A stretch of DNA of 46,732 bases from Desulfuromonadales bacterium (GTDB taxonomy: Bacteria; Desulfobacterota; Desulfuromonadia; Desulfuromonadales; UBA2197): positions 1-46,732 of the forward strand of contig JACUTW010000010.1 of NCBI GenBank assembly GCA_014859605.1. The letters are read 5' to 3'. Shown here one piece after another: positions 29,837 to 39,191 of this stretch. How positions within the stretch are numbered: position 1 is the first letter of the stretch; every line of letters starts with the position of its first letter. The notes under the pieces are model-generated. The model ran no database searches and was not told the DNA's origin. It saw only the letters and a program-made list of their open reading frames with translations. Position numbers and translations under genes: made by a program.

Positions 29837-32800
29837 GAAGCCGCAAAGACCTGCTCAAAGACCGCCCGAATCCCCGTCGTCATCTGCCGGTACTCGGCCA
29901 GAAAAATTTCGTCGGCACGCTGCGGGCGATCCGGATAACCGAGACGCTGCGCCAGTTTGCGCAGATAAGCCGGCTCTCCGGACAGGGCGCTGATCGATTC
30001 GTCATGGATCAGCCGCAACTTGTTTTCGAGGCGGCGAAGAAATTCATACCCCTGCAGCAGCGTGGCAAAGTCAGCGGCAGCGAGGAGACCGGTCTGCTGC
30101 AAAACATGCAACGCCGCCAGAGTATTGTGCCCCTGGAGTTCGGCATACGCAGCGCCATGGCGCAGTTGCAGATACTGGACAATAAACTCGACATCGACCA
30201 TGCCGCCGCGGCCGGTCTTGATGTTAAAGTGATCGACCCCTTCTTTGGCAATCTCGCTCTCCATCCGTTCCCGCAAACGCCGAATCTCTCCCGCCAGATT
30301 CTCCGGCAGCTCCCGGCCATAAACGATCTGGCGATTGAGTTCGTCAATCTTTTTTGTCAACTCCGCCGGGCCGCAGACAACCCGCGCCTTGATCAAAGCC
30401 TGCCGCTCCCAGGGTTGCGCTGTGGTCTGATGATACTCGCGATACGCGGCGAGACTGGTGACTAGCGGCCCCTGATTCCCGGAAGGGCGCAAACGGGTAT
30501 CAATCTCGTACAGGGAGCCTTCCGGCGTCTTCAGGGTCAGCACCGAGATAATCCGCTGCGCCAGCCGGGAGAAGTATTCCTGATTGGTCTGCGGCCGAAA
30601 ACGCTCGGGATCACACCCCGGGGCCGGTTTGGTCTCGCCGCTCCCTTCATGGATAAAGATGATATCGAGGTCGGAGTGGTAGTTGAGCTCCATCCCGCCG
30701 AGTTTGCCCATGCCGACAATGGCAAAACCGGCGGGCCGCTCCGGCCCGTTGTCATCCGCGACCCAGGGGAGGCCGTAACGGGGGAGGAGTTCGCGGCGCG
30801 CCATCTCCACCGCCGCACAGAGACAGACATCGGCCAGAGCCGAGAGCTGCAGAGTGCTCTCCTCCAGCCGGGTATTGCCGTGGATATCGTTCAAACCAAT
30901 ACGCAGCGTCTCTTCCTTGTGGAAACGCCGCAGAATGCCGAGTTGATCTTCATAATCGGGGTGGAGGGCGAGTTGCGCCACCAACTCGGCCGCCATAGTC
31001 TCCCGCTCCTTGAAGGTGACACTGTAGGAACTGCTGACCAGAGCATCAAGAATCTCGGGATGCTGAATAAAAATCCGCGACAGAAACTGGCTGGTGGCAA
31101 AGAGGGAGACGAGGAGGGTGATAATCGTCCGGTTCTCTGCCAGCAGGGCGTAAAAGGTCGCCCGGGCGCGTAGAGCGCCGAGAAAACGCTCAAGATTGCG
31201 CAGCGCCATCTCCGGCTCCGGCGCCGCCAAAACTTCCTGCATGAGCAGCGGGGCGATCCGCTCGAAATGGCGCCGCGCCCGTTCGGTCAGCGGTGCATTC
31301 TTCGGCCCGTCGCGCAGGGCGAGGAGACTTTCATAAGCGCCGCTCGGATTCTTGAAGCCCTGCTCTTCGAGAAAATCCATGACCAGATCGGCATCAGCGG
31401 CCGGATCGAAGAGCCAAAGGATCTCGGGCCGGATCTCGTCGCGGATCGTCTCTTCGCCGCTGTAAAAGAGATCGTGGAAGATGGTGTGAACCCCCTGGCG
31501 ATGTCGCTCCAGAGTGGCGGAGAATTCTGCCAGCGTGGAAAAACCGCTGCGCCGCGCCAGGACCAACAGCTCGGCGTCACTTCCCGGCAGGTTGTGGGTC
31601 TGACGTTCCTGGACGACCTGGATGCGATGTTCGACGGTGCGCAAAAAGGTATACGCCTCGCGCAGCAGCGTCGCTTCCTCCTCCCGCACCAGACCGGCTT
31701 CGACGAGCTTGCATAGCGCTGCCATCGAACCCTTTTCCCGCAGTTCCGGCTGCTTGCCGGCATAAATCAGCTGCAGCGCCTGAATGAAGAATTCGATCTC
31801 ACGAATGCCGCCGCGACCGAGCTTGAGGTTGCGCTCCCCTTCCCGCTCGCGGGTGAGGTTGTGGTCGATCTTCTGCTTCATCCCCTTGATATCCTCGACC
31901 ATGCCGTAATCGAGATAGCGGCGAAAGATGAATGGTTCCAGACTCTTGAGAAGCTTTTCTCCGAGGGGAATGGACCCGGCCACCGGCCGCGCTTTGATCA
32001 TCGCTGCCCGTTCCCAGCTCTGCCCCCAGTGCTCGTAATAAATTTCCGCACTGCGCAACGGCGTCGCCATCTCGCCGCTGTTCCCTTCCGGACGCAGACG
32101 CAGATCGACACGGAAGACAAAACCGTCCTCCGTCGCCTGCCCGACCGCCTTGCTGACCAGATCGGCGAGCCTGGAAAAGTACTGATGCAGGTGAAGCTGG
32201 TTGCGCACTCCCCCCGACGCCGTCGGTACGCCGGCCGTCATCCCCTTCTCGCTGGTATAGAAATAGATGAGATCAATATCGGAGGAGAAGTTCAGCTCAA
32301 AGCCGCCGAACTTTCCCATCCCCAGGACGGTAAACTCTGCTTCCACCGGATTATCGCCGGTGAGGGATTCGAGCAAAGGAACACCATATTCCCCCTGCAG
32401 CAAACTGCCGCAGATTTCGCAGGCACGCTGCAATGAGGCGCCGGCCAGCGCGGAGAGGGCATAGGTGGTGCGGGAAAGATCGTCGAGACCGCAGAGATCA
32501 CGCCCGGCAATGCGCAGAATTTCCCGGCATTTGTAGCGCCGCAGTCCTTTTTGCAGCGTCACAAAATCGGCAGCGTCGGGGATGAGACCCCGCAACTCGC
32601 CGCACATCTCCTCTTCGCTCTTGATACAATCGATCTTACCGTCGATCAAGAGGCGGCGGGGGAACTCTTCATCACGACAAAGAATGGTGGTGAGAAACGG
32701 GGAAGCGCCAAGGATAGTGACGAGTTGCTGCCGCCGCAGCGGCGCCGTGAGGATGAGGTGGCGGAGTTCCTCCGGTTGGCTGTCGCAAAAACGTTCGAGG

Positions 32801-33021
32801 CCGTTGAGCGCCTGATCCGGATCGGCCGCAGTCAGGGCGTCGCCAATCAGGGCGGCGAGGAGCGGCTCCGACGCCAGTCGTTCGTGCAGTTCCTGCAAGT
32901 TGGTAGCGCTCTTGGCGATCTCGACCAGGCCGAGATCGGCCGCGAGCGAGAGCCAGCCATCACGGCCACTGACCCCCTTCAAATCAGCGAGCCGCTCGAG
33001 AAGTTGCTCGGGCCCCATCAT
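29833..33021 (-). CDS. glnE: Bifunctional glutamine synthetase adenylyltransferase/deadenylase GlnE
   Basis: Adds and removes AMP on glutamine synthetase under PII control. A 1062-residue protein with two nucleotidyltransferase domains: the N-terminal deadenylase at [18 protein letters not shown] (residues 234-251) and the C-terminal adenylase at [18 protein letters not shown] (residues 770-787); both keep the aspartates. [19 protein letters not shown] and [19 protein letters not shown] follow each domain. The ATG overlaps the mtnA stop (ATGA). It ends in the palindrome shared with pilZ. Length and domain order are normal. Confidence 0.97.
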   Translation of the reverse strand: MMGPEQLLERLADLKGVSGRDGWLSLAADLGLVEIAKSATNLQELHERLASEPLLAALIGDALTAADPDQALNGLERFCDSQPEELRHLILTAPLRRQQLVTILGASPFLTTILCRDEEFPRRLLIDGKIDCIKSEEEMCGELRGLIPDAADFVTLQKGLRRYKCREILRIAGRDLCGLDDLSRTTYALSALAGASLQRACEICGSLLQGEYGVPLLESLTGDNPVEAEFTVLGMGKFGGFELNFSSDIDLIYFYTSEKGMTAGVPTASGGVRNQLHLHQYFSRLADLVSKAVGQATEDGFVFRVDLRLRPEGNSGEMATPLRSAEIYYEHWGQSWERAAMIKARPVAGSIPLGEKLLKSLEPFIFRRYLDYGMVEDIKGMKQKIDHNLTREREGERNLKLGRGGIREIEFFIQALQLIYAGKQPELREKGSMAALCKLVEAGLVREEEATLLREAYTFLRTVEHRIQVVQERQTHNLPGSDAELLVLARRSGFSTLAEFSATLERHRQGVHTIFHDLFYSGEETIRDEIRPEILWLFDPAADADLVMDFLEEQGFKNPSGAYESLLALRDGPKNAPLTERARRHFERIAPLLMQEVLAAPEPEMALRNLERFLGALRARATFYALLAENRTIITLLVSLFATSQFLSRIFIQHPEILDALVSSSYSVTFKERETMAAELVAQLALHPDYEDQLGILRRFHKEETLRIGLNDIHGNTRLEESTLQLSALADVCLCAAVEMARRELLPRYGLPWVADDNGPERPAGFAIVGMGKLGGMELNYHSDLDIIFIHEGSGETKPAPGCDPERFRPQTNQEYFSRLAQRIISVLTLKTPEGSLYEIDTRLRPSGNQGPLVTSLAAYREYHQTTAQPWERQALIKARVVCGPAELTKKIDELNRQIVYGRELPENLAGEIRRLRERMESEIAKEGVDHFNIKTGRGGMVDVEFIVQYLQLRHGAAYAELQGHNTLAALHVLQQTGLLAAADFATLLQGYEFLRRLENKLRLIHDESISALSGEPAYLRKLAQRLGYPDRPQRADEIFLAEYRQMTTGIRAVFEQVFAAS

Positions 33022-34058
33022 CGCGAAAAGAGTCCCGCCAGTGAGGTTTGAAAGTCGGCAGTGGCAACGCCGCGTTCGCTGATAATCGCACTGATGTAAC
33101 GGGCAGGGGTGACGTCGAAGGCGGGATTGCGCACCGCGACTCCGGCCGGGGCAATCGGGTGGCCGCCACAGTGGGTGACTTCGCCAGGACTGCGCTCCTC
33201 GATGGGGATAAGACTACCGTCACTGAGGCTGCGATCGATGGTCGAGAGGGGGGCGGCGACGTAAAAGGGGATGTCATGTTCTTTGGCAAGAATGGCGACA
33301 CTGTAGGTGCCGATCTTGTTAGCGGTATCGCCATTGGCGGCGATGCGGTCGGCGCCGACGATAACGCAGTCGATCTCCCCCTTGCTCATCAGATAGCCGG
33401 CCATATTGTCGCAGATCAGCGTCACCGGGATGCCATCCTGCATCAACTCCCACGCCGTCAAACGTGCCCCTTGCAGCCAGGGGCGAGTTTCGTCGGCGAT
33501 CACGCTGACCGATTTCCCCGCCTCCACGGCGGCACGAATGACGCCGAGGGCAGTGCCGAAACCACCGGTCGCCAGGGCGCCGGCATTGCAATGGGTGAGG
33601 ATGCGAGCGCCGTCCGGGATCAACACCTGACCGTGTGCCCCCATCGCCCGGTTGAGAATTTCATCCTCGGCGGCAATGGCGTGCGCTTCGGCAAAGAGCG
33701 CGGCCTTAAGCTCGCTCCCCGGCAAATCCGCATGGGCGCGGGCGCAAGCTTTCATCCGCTCCAGCGCCCAGCAAAGGTTGACCGCCGTCGGCCGGGTCGC
33801 GGCGAGGAGATCGCAGACATCGCTAAACTCTTCGAAAAATTCGATGAAGTCGCCGGCATAAATGGCATCCGCACCAAAGGCGGCGCCGTAAGCCGCCGTC
33901 ACCCCGATCGCCGGGGCGCCGCGCACCACCATGCTGCGAATCGCCTCAGCAACACTTTCGGCATCTTTATAACTGAGCCAAACCTCCTGGTTGGGGAGGA
34001 GACGCTGATCGATGAGGAGGAGAGTATCGTTTTCAAAACGGATCGGCTTGATCGCCAT
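33018..34058 (-). CDS. mtnA: Methylthioribose-1-phosphate isomerase MtnA
   Basis: Converts 5-methylthioribose-1-phosphate to the ribulose isomer in methionine salvage. A 346-residue protein with [18 protein letters not shown], the catalytic cysteine C157 in [12 protein letters not shown], and aspartate D237 in [20 protein letters not shown]. The ATG at 34058 has AGGAG 8 nt upstream; the longer frame to 34187 passes through a repeat and is rejected. It is the upstream partner of glnE with a 4-nt overlap. Other methionine-salvage genes are not in the window. Confidence 0.95.
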   Translation of the reverse strand: MAIKPIRFENDTLLLIDQRLLPNQEVWLSYKDAESVAEAIRSMVVRGAPAIGVTAAYGAAFGADAIYAGDFIEFFEEFSDVCDLLAATRPTAVNLCWALERMKACARAHADLPGSELKAALFAEAHAIAAEDEILNRAMGAHGQVLIPDGARILTHCNAGALATGGFGTALGVIRAAVEAGKSVSVIADETRPWLQGARLTAWELMQDGIPVTLICDNMAGYLMSKGEIDCVIVGADRIAANGDTANKIGTYSVAILAKEHDIPFYVAAPLSTIDRSLSDGSLIPIEERSPGEVTHCGGHPIAPAGVAVRNPAFDVTPARYISAIISERGVATADFQTSLAGLFSR

Positions 34059-34082
34059 GACGGAGACTCCTGGACGAAAATA

Positions 34083-34147
34083 GTGGGGGCGACCCCTTGT
34101 GGTCGCCCGCCTTTGACTGACAGGGCGGGCACAAGACCCGCCCCTAC
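34083..34147. repeat. REP-like element upstream of mtnA
   Basis: Begins GTGGGGGCGACCCCTTGTGGTCGCC (a variant of the GTAGGGGC head) and ends GGCGGGCACAAGACCCGCCCCTAC. It sits 25 nt upstream of the mtnA start. Confidence 0.7.
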
Positions 34148-34217
34148 CAAAAGAACAATGAACCGTGAGGGGATGAATTCTAACCAAAACAGGGGGGATT
34201 TACAATCGAATTACCGG

Positions 34218-34248
34218 ATAAAAAAGGCCTGACCGAACGGCCAGGCCT
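34218..34248 (-). terminator. Terminator of the mucR-like gene
   Basis: Minus-strand stem AGGCCTGGCC / GGTCAGGCCT (34225-34248, one mismatch) with a GTTC loop, followed by a T-rich run. It lies about 27 nt past the stop of the MucR-like gene. Confidence 0.85.
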
Positions 34249-34274
34249 GACTATTTCATGGTGGTCAGAGGAAC

Positions 34275-34790
34275 TTACGCCTTCTTTTTCGCCTTGCTCA
34301 CAGCTGCTTTCTTCTCTTTGCTGACAACCGGGGTTTTCTTCTCTTTGCCTGCGCCATTTTTCTTTTCGGCTGTAGCGATCCGGGCGGCCGCGAGTTTTTC
34401 GCCGAGACCGCTCTCTATCGCCATCTTCTTGCGTGTTTCTGAATAAGACTTGGCGGCCAGAGCCTGAGTGCGGGGGATGCCGAACTCTTTGCGATAATCC
34501 TTGGCCGCCATATTGTGCTTGGCCATGAGATGGCGCGACAATGTCTTCATGCTTTCGCCGCAGATGATACAAGTAATCGCATTTTTTCCGATTGACTTCT
34601 TGGCAGAGATCGCCGGTTTGACCTCTTCTGCAACAACTTCCGCCTCGGCAACAATATCAACACCCTTTTCGAGCGCCGAGAGTGCAGCATAAACGTCCTG
34701 AATCTCTTTCAGCAGATCTTCCTTTGACATCGGTGTCGTGGTCGCATGGGCAATAACAATATCTTTTGCCATCTCCAATAAAGTCGCCAT
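34275..34790 (-). CDS. MucR/Ros-type zinc-finger regulator with lysine-rich tail
   Basis: A 171-residue DNA-binding protein. The central Ros/MucR zinc finger has C74, C77, H87 and H92 (CIICGESMKTLSRHLMAKH, CX2CX9HX4H), followed by YRKEFGIPRTQALAAKSYSE, typical of the family. The C-terminus (about residues 143-171) is almost all Lys, Ala, Ser and Val, resembling a histone-H1-like tail. MucR-type proteins regulate envelope and polysaccharide genes and can bind DNA broadly. AAGGAG lies 9 nt upstream of the ATG at 34790. It is monocistronic, with its own terminator. Confidence 0.92.
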   Translation of the reverse strand: MATLLEMAKDIVIAHATTTPMSKEDLLKEIQDVYAALSALEKGVDIVAEAEVVAEEVKPAISAKKSIGKNAITCIICGESMKTLSRHLMAKHNMAAKDYRKEFGIPRTQALAAKSYSETRKKMAIESGLGEKLAAARIATAEKKNGAGKEKKTPVVSKEKKAAVSKAKKKA

Positions 34791-34861
34791 TTTTAGTTTC
34801 TCCTTTTTTAAATTCATCAACCGTTCATAAGGATACAGAGTTATCTCAAATATTCAATAGT

Positions 34862-34993
34862 CTAATTTTCAATACGCCATAGAAACGCATGTGCAATTTC
34901 CATTAAATGATTACGCATCAATGTTCTGTTCGATTCAAGGAACAACTCATAAACTTCGCGCAGCAACGCCATCGAATCTTCTGCCGGGACCAT
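34862..34993 (-). CDS. Possible small protein, unknown
   Basis: A 43-residue frame (from MVPAEDSMALLREVYELFLE onward) with no recognised family and a poor ribosome-binding site. It lies between the mucR-like gene and the 3' end of the LigB-like gene. Amphipathic helical content suggests a real protein is possible; otherwise the stretch holds only a REP fragment. Confidence 0.25.
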   Translation of the reverse strand: MVPAEDSMALLREVYELFLESNRTLMRNHLMEIAHAFLWRIEN

Positions 34994-35017
34994 CGCTGAT
35001 GTTTCAGGCCTCCTGAT

Positions 35018-35053
35018 AGCGAAAACTATCGCGAGCCGGAGCTCGCTCCAACA
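35018..35053. repeat. REP fragment overlapping the ligB-like 3' end
   Basis: CTATCGCGAGCCGGAGCTCGCTCCAAC is one half of the element at 11576-11626. The last eight codons of the ligase and its TAG stop are encoded by it, so the C-terminus has been rewritten by the repeat. Confidence 0.7.
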
Positions 35054-36870
35054 CCCGTTCGTTGTTCCAGCCAATCCTTGAGCAGCTCATCATCCCCGAG
35101 GAGTCCGAGGCGATAGAAAGCGGCCAGCTGTGGCCTGGCGGCCGGGCTGGCAAGAAAGCTGGACAGGGCGGCTCCGGAGCGGTCGCCGATGACACTGGCA
35201 AGCTCCGGAGCAGTGGCGGTCGTTATGGCGCCGAGGGTGGCATAATGCTTTTGCAGCCGTGCCAGCGTTTTCGGACCGATACTCTCAACCCCGAGCGCCG
35301 CCAGCAATCGCCACGGTTGCGGATGCCGGGCGCTTTGTAGCGCCGCAGCGATCCTGGCCGCCGTTTTGGCACCGAAACCATCGACGGCAGCGATCTCTTC
35401 TTCCTTGAGGGTGAGCAGGGAGGGGAGATCCGGCACCAATCCGGCCGCGGTCAGCGCTTGCAGGCGACCGCGCCCGAGTCCGGCGATATTCAGTCCGGCA
35501 GGGGAGGTGAAATGGAGCGCCCGGCTGAGAAATTGCGCCGAACAGTCAACGCCGGAGCGATAGCAAGCATGCGGACTGACCACGACCGGCGCCGCCGGCG
35601 CAAGGACGGCACGCCGGGGAATCCGCCGGGTCACGGCGACAATCTGCGGGATGACATCACCACTGAGGGCGACGAGGACTTCATCACCGGCGATGAGATC
35701 GAGCCGCTCCAGCTCGGCGGCATTATGGAGAGTGACGTGCTCGATCTGGATGCCCGCAAGCTCGCGCCGCGCCAGAGTCGCCACCGGCGTGCGACGCCCG
35801 GTGCGGCCAGTCTGCCAAAGGATCTCGGTGACGGTCGTCTGGACGGTGGCGGCCGGAAATTTCCAGGCTGCCGCCCAGTTCGGCGCCCGGCTGCCGTCCC
35901 CAAGGGTGCGACGTAGAAGCAAATCATCGACCTTGACGACAATCCCGTCGGCGGCAAAGGGCCATTGACTCCGTTGCGCCAAAGCAGTGGCAAAGAGTTC
36001 GCGGATCTCCGCCAGAGAAGTGGCACTCCAGCTCTGCGGCAGGGGATCGGCGAAACCCCACTCCTTGAGAGCGCGGAGGCTGTCGCGATCGGAGAGGACA
36101 GAATCAGCGACGCTGAGCTGCATAAAGGGGAAGAAAGCCAGAGCTGCGAGGGCTTTTGGAGTGGCGTCCTGAGAGCGTAAAGTGGCGACCGCCTGATGCC
36201 GCAACGTCGCATAAGCTGTGGCAGCGGCTGTCTGCGGCGCGTTCTCTTGCCGCTCTTTGCGGGCGTAAATCTCTCCGCGCAGCAGCAATCGGGGCGGGTA
36301 GTTGCCGCGCAGCTTTTGCGGAAGTGCGTCGAGCTTCCGGGCCTGGGCGGTGACATCTTCGCCGCGCAGGCCATCGCCGCGCGTTGCCGCTGCCACTAAC
36401 TTCCCCTGCAGATAAAGGAGCTCCACCGGCAGGCCGTCAAACTTGGGCTGAACCAGGTACAGAACTTTCCCCTCCGTGACCTTTTTCACCCGCTGCAACA
36501 ACGCCGCCACCGCCGTCTCATCGGCGCTGGAAGTCAAACTGAGCATCGGCTGCGCATGGGCAAGCGTCAACTTCGGATCGACCCCTTCGGCCCCGACCCG
36601 CCGCGTCGGCGAATCGACGCTGACCAGCAAGGGGAAGCAGGCTTCCAGCCTTACCAATCGGGCATAAAGGCGGTCATACTCGGCATCGCTGAGGACCGGA
36701 CGGAGCTCCTGATAATAAAGGCGATTGTGATAAAGGACTTCGGCGCTGAGGGTTTCGAGCTGAGTCTTGGCGGTAGAGGTGTCGAGAAGAGGGCAATCGG
36801 ACGCCGCAAAACTTCCGGCGGGCAGGGTGGTGATAAGCAGAATAAACCCGATGAATAGACGTGACAGCAT
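35026..36870 (-). CDS. ligB: LigB-like NAD-dependent DNA ligase with signal peptide
   Basis: A 614-residue NAD+-type DNA ligase. The N-terminus (LSRLFIGFILLITTLPAGSFA) is a Sec signal peptide, followed by a ligase Ia-like region (YHNRLYYQELRPVLSDAEYD), the adenylation motif QPKFDGLP with nucleophile lysine K143, and LLRGEIYARK, WPFAADGIVVKVDD and WKFPAATVQT. The zinc finger is reduced to two cysteines, there are helix-hairpin-helix repeats near GLGRGRLQALTAAGL and VDGFGAKTAARIA, and no BRCT domain. E. coli LigB has the same plan, including a signal-like N-terminus. AAGGAGG precedes the ATG. Whether it is active, and where, is unclear. Its 3' end is fused to a REP fragment. Confidence 0.88.
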   Translation of the reverse strand: MLSRLFIGFILLITTLPAGSFAASDCPLLDTSTAKTQLETLSAEVLYHNRLYYQELRPVLSDAEYDRLYARLVRLEACFPLLVSVDSPTRRVGAEGVDPKLTLAHAQPMLSLTSSADETAVAALLQRVKKVTEGKVLYLVQPKFDGLPVELLYLQGKLVAAATRGDGLRGEDVTAQARKLDALPQKLRGNYPPRLLLRGEIYARKERQENAPQTAAATAYATLRHQAVATLRSQDATPKALAALAFFPFMQLSVADSVLSDRDSLRALKEWGFADPLPQSWSATSLAEIRELFATALAQRSQWPFAADGIVVKVDDLLLRRTLGDGSRAPNWAAAWKFPAATVQTTVTEILWQTGRTGRRTPVATLARRELAGIQIEHVTLHNAAELERLDLIAGDEVLVALSGDVIPQIVAVTRRIPRRAVLAPAAPVVVSPHACYRSGVDCSAQFLSRALHFTSPAGLNIAGLGRGRLQALTAAGLVPDLPSLLTLKEEEIAAVDGFGAKTAARIAAALQSARHPQPWRLLAALGVESIGPKTLARLQKHYATLGAITTATAPELASVIGDRSGAALSSFLASPAARPQLAAFYRLGLLGDDELLKDWLEQRTGVGASSGSR

Positions 36871-36972
36871 GCCCCCTCCTTACTTCCATTGCTGAAGGTC
36901 GGGAAGGAATTTCCCGACACCAGGCGATTATGCACGAAAAATAATTTTTGTCACGCGTGGAAAAGCACGCGG

Positions 36973-37947
36973 TTAAATAATCAACGCCGCACTCTCGCTA
37001 CGCGGCGTCGGCGGCACGGCACGCAGCTGCTCCTCGGCGCCGCGTTTCACCCGCACCTCGACAGACGCCTCATCCTGTAACTTGCCATAAGAGGCGACAA
37101 TGCCGCAGGCAAAATCGAGATCTGCCGCATCGGGATTGCCGACCAGCAGGCCACAGGGTCCGGCCACATCCGGCACTTTCAGGAGATAATCGTCCGGACC
37201 GGCCAAAGCAAAAAGCTGCTCGTTATCCGACTCGTTGCGGCCAACGAGGAGCTTGGTGTTAGGGGAGAGACGAAACTGCCGGCCGATCTTCAAGAGCTCA
37301 ACACTGCGGACATCAGCATCGGGTTGGTGGGCAAAGAGATCGCGGAGTTTGTCGCTGAAACGCTCCTCGGTGAGGAGACAGCCGCCACCGGAAGCGGGAT
37401 AATCCTTGATCCCCCAGGCGGCAGCGTACTCTTTCTGACGACGCCGCGTGCGCCCCTGGATATCGAGGAGACGGGCGCGATCGACCAGTCCCGCCTCTTC
37501 CATGGCGGTGATCGGCAGGACCTGCGCCGAGAGGGGGCGGAGAATTTTTTGCGCATAACCGGAATGCTTGGCAACGGCTTGCATGGCGCTGCGATTCTGA
37601 CTCATCGGCCGCTGCCCCATGACTTCGCCGGAGAAGATAAAGTCAAAGCCCTGCTGCTCCATGATTTCACCAGCGAGGCGGAACATCATGGCGTGACAGT
37701 CGATGCAGGGGTTCATGTTACTGCCGTAGCCGTAGCGGGGATTTTTCACCATCTGCAGGTGCTCTTCGCTGATCTCTTTGATAATCAACGGGATCCCGAG
37801 GGCGGCAGCGGCTTTTTTTGCCTTGGCAGCGCCGAAGAAGGGGGTCACAAAAGAGATGCAGGTCACTTCAACACCCTGCCGCAGCAGCAGGGCAGCGGCG
37901 AGGGTACTGTCCAATCCTCCGGAGAGGAGGCCTAATCCTTGACTCAT
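36973..37947 (-). CDS. PP-loop ATPase fused to NFACT-R-like RNA-binding domain
   Basis: A 324-residue protein. The N-terminal PP-loop domain has SGGLDS at residues 9-14 and the CIDC pair (C81/C84) after GYGSNMNP, as in ThiI/MnmA-type tRNA thiolases; YPASGGGCLLTEERFSDKL follows. The C-terminal part (LLVGRNESDNEQLFALAGPD) resembles the NFACT-R RNA-binding domain. A role in RNA thiolation is inferred. The ATG at 37947 (MSQGLGLL) is chosen by family fit; its ribosome-binding site is weak, and the longer frame lacks support. It is divergent from tolQ. Confidence 0.8.
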   Translation of the reverse strand: MSQGLGLLSGGLDSTLAAALLLRQGVEVTCISFVTPFFGAAKAKKAAAALGIPLIIKEISEEHLQMVKNPRYGYGSNMNPCIDCHAMMFRLAGEIMEQQGFDFIFSGEVMGQRPMSQNRSAMQAVAKHSGYAQKILRPLSAQVLPITAMEEAGLVDRARLLDIQGRTRRRQKEYAAAWGIKDYPASGGGCLLTEERFSDKLRDLFAHQPDADVRSVELLKIGRQFRLSPNTKLLVGRNESDNEQLFALAGPDDYLLKVPDVAGPCGLLVGNPDAADLDFACGIVASYGKLQDEASVEVRVKRGAEEQLRAVPPTPRSESAALII

Positions 37948-38037
37948 GGTCACAATCCGTTCGTGATTAATTTTCAAGAAGCTAACACAGGAAGGCATTT
38001 TGCGACAAGCCACAGCAACGATTTGCGCGATGTGACG

Positions 38038-38066
38038 TTGACTTGCAACTCTTTTCTAGGGATAAT
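38038..38066 (+). promoter_or_regulatory. Sigma-70-type promoter of the tol-pal operon
   Basis: TTGACT at 38038-38043, a 17-nt spacer, and GATAAT at 38061-38066, about 32 nt before the tolQ GTG. A ribosome-binding site (GGAGG) at 38085-38089 follows. Confidence 0.7.
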
Positions 38067-38097
38067 CCGCCCATTCAAATCTTCGGAGGTGACAAGC

Positions 38098-38760
38098 GTG
38101 GAATTAATTTCAAATGCCGGCCTGGTGGTTCAACTGGTCCTGCTGGTTTTGCTCTATTTTTCGGTGGTGTCGTGGGCGATCATCTTTTACAAAGGGGTGA
38201 TGATCCGCCAGGCAATGAAGCAATCAGCAGCCTTTCTCGATGATTTCTGGAAGCTCAAGAGCTTCGATGCCGTTGCCAAAAATCTCGATGCCTTTCCCCG
38301 CTCCCCCCTGGCAAACCTGTATCGCGAGGGTTATCAGGAGATGATGAAGGTACGCAAGCACCAAAACGAAAGTACGGAAGCTGCCGCTTGGCTCGGTGAC
38401 AATGTCGAGCGCGCCCTGCGCCGGGCCACCACTCAAGAGACACATCGCCTTGAAAAGTATCTGAACTTCCTCGCCACCACCGGTTCCTCTGCCCCCTTTA
38501 TCGGCCTCTTCGGCACCGTCTGGGGGATCATGGGGGCCTTTCACGTTATCGGCCTCACCGGCAATGCCTCGCTGGCGAGTGTGGCACCGGGGATCTCGGA
38601 AGCCCTGGTTGCCACCGCCATCGGCCTGGTGGCGGCCATCCCGGCGGTCATCGGCTACAACCATTTTATCAACAAGGTCAACCTCCTTTGCGGCGAGATG
38701 GATAATTTCAGCCAGGAATTCCTCAATATCGTACAGCGCGCCAAGCGCGGAGATGAATAA
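38098..38760 (+). CDS. tolQ: TolQ, proton-channel subunit of the Tol-Pal complex
   Basis: Inner-membrane protein that with TolR uses the proton gradient to energise outer-membrane constriction at division. A 220-residue protein with three membrane helices, the first at [20 protein letters not shown] and the others in the C-terminal half ([39 protein letters not shown]). GTG at 38098 has GGAGG 8 nt upstream and fits the family; the frame upstream is open but crosses the promoter. It is the first gene of the operon, and its stop overlaps tolR (TAATG). Confidence 0.95.
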   Translation: MELISNAGLVVQLVLLVLLYFSVVSWAIIFYKGVMIRQAMKQSAAFLDDFWKLKSFDAVAKNLDAFPRSPLANLYREGYQEMMKVRKHQNESTEAAAWLGDNVERALRRATTQETHRLEKYLNFLATTGSSAPFIGLFGTVWGIMGAFHVIGLTGNASLASVAPGISEALVATAIGLVAAIPAVIGYNHFINKVNLLCGEMDNFSQEFLNIVQRAKRGDE

Positions 38761-39191
38761 TGGAGAGTTCGCAACCGGGCGGTCGCCAGCGGCGCACCGC
38801 CCTTTCGCAGATTAACGTCACCCCCTTTGTCGACGTCATGCTCGTGCTGCTGGTGATCTTTATGGTCACTGCGCCGATGATGGATAAAGGGCTCGATGTC
38901 AACCTGCCGCAGGTCAAGGACGCGCCGACGATGAGCGTCAAGGATGAACCCTTGACCGTCACGATCGGTGCCGCCGGTGAGATCAGTATCGGTAAGACGC
39001 GGGTCGCCTCGGTTGACAAACTCGGCGCGGTCCTGCTCCAGGCAACGTCGGGGAACAAAGAGCGGCAGGTTCTGCTCGCCGCCGACGGCAAGGTCCCCTA
39101 CGAGCAGGTCGCTAAAGCCATGGCGTCAATTCGCGCCGCCGGCATTGAGAAGGTCGGGATGGTGTTACAGCAGGAGGACCCATCGAAGTGA
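38760..39191 (+). CDS. tolR: TolR
   Basis: Partner of TolQ in the proton-driven motor. A 143-residue protein with the single membrane helix and the conserved [20 protein letters not shown], whose aspartate carries protons, followed by a small periplasmic domain ending [15 protein letters not shown]. It overlaps tolQ by 1 nt and tolA by 4 nt, which indicates translational coupling. ExbD is the nearest alternative, but tolB and pal downstream settle the identity. Confidence 0.94.
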   Translation: MESSQPGGRQRRTALSQINVTPFVDVMLVLLVIFMVTAPMMDKGLDVNLPQVKDAPTMSVKDEPLTVTIGAAGEISIGKTRVASVDKLGAVLLQATSGNKERQVLLAADGKVPYEQVAKAMASIRAAGIEKVGMVLQQEDPSK

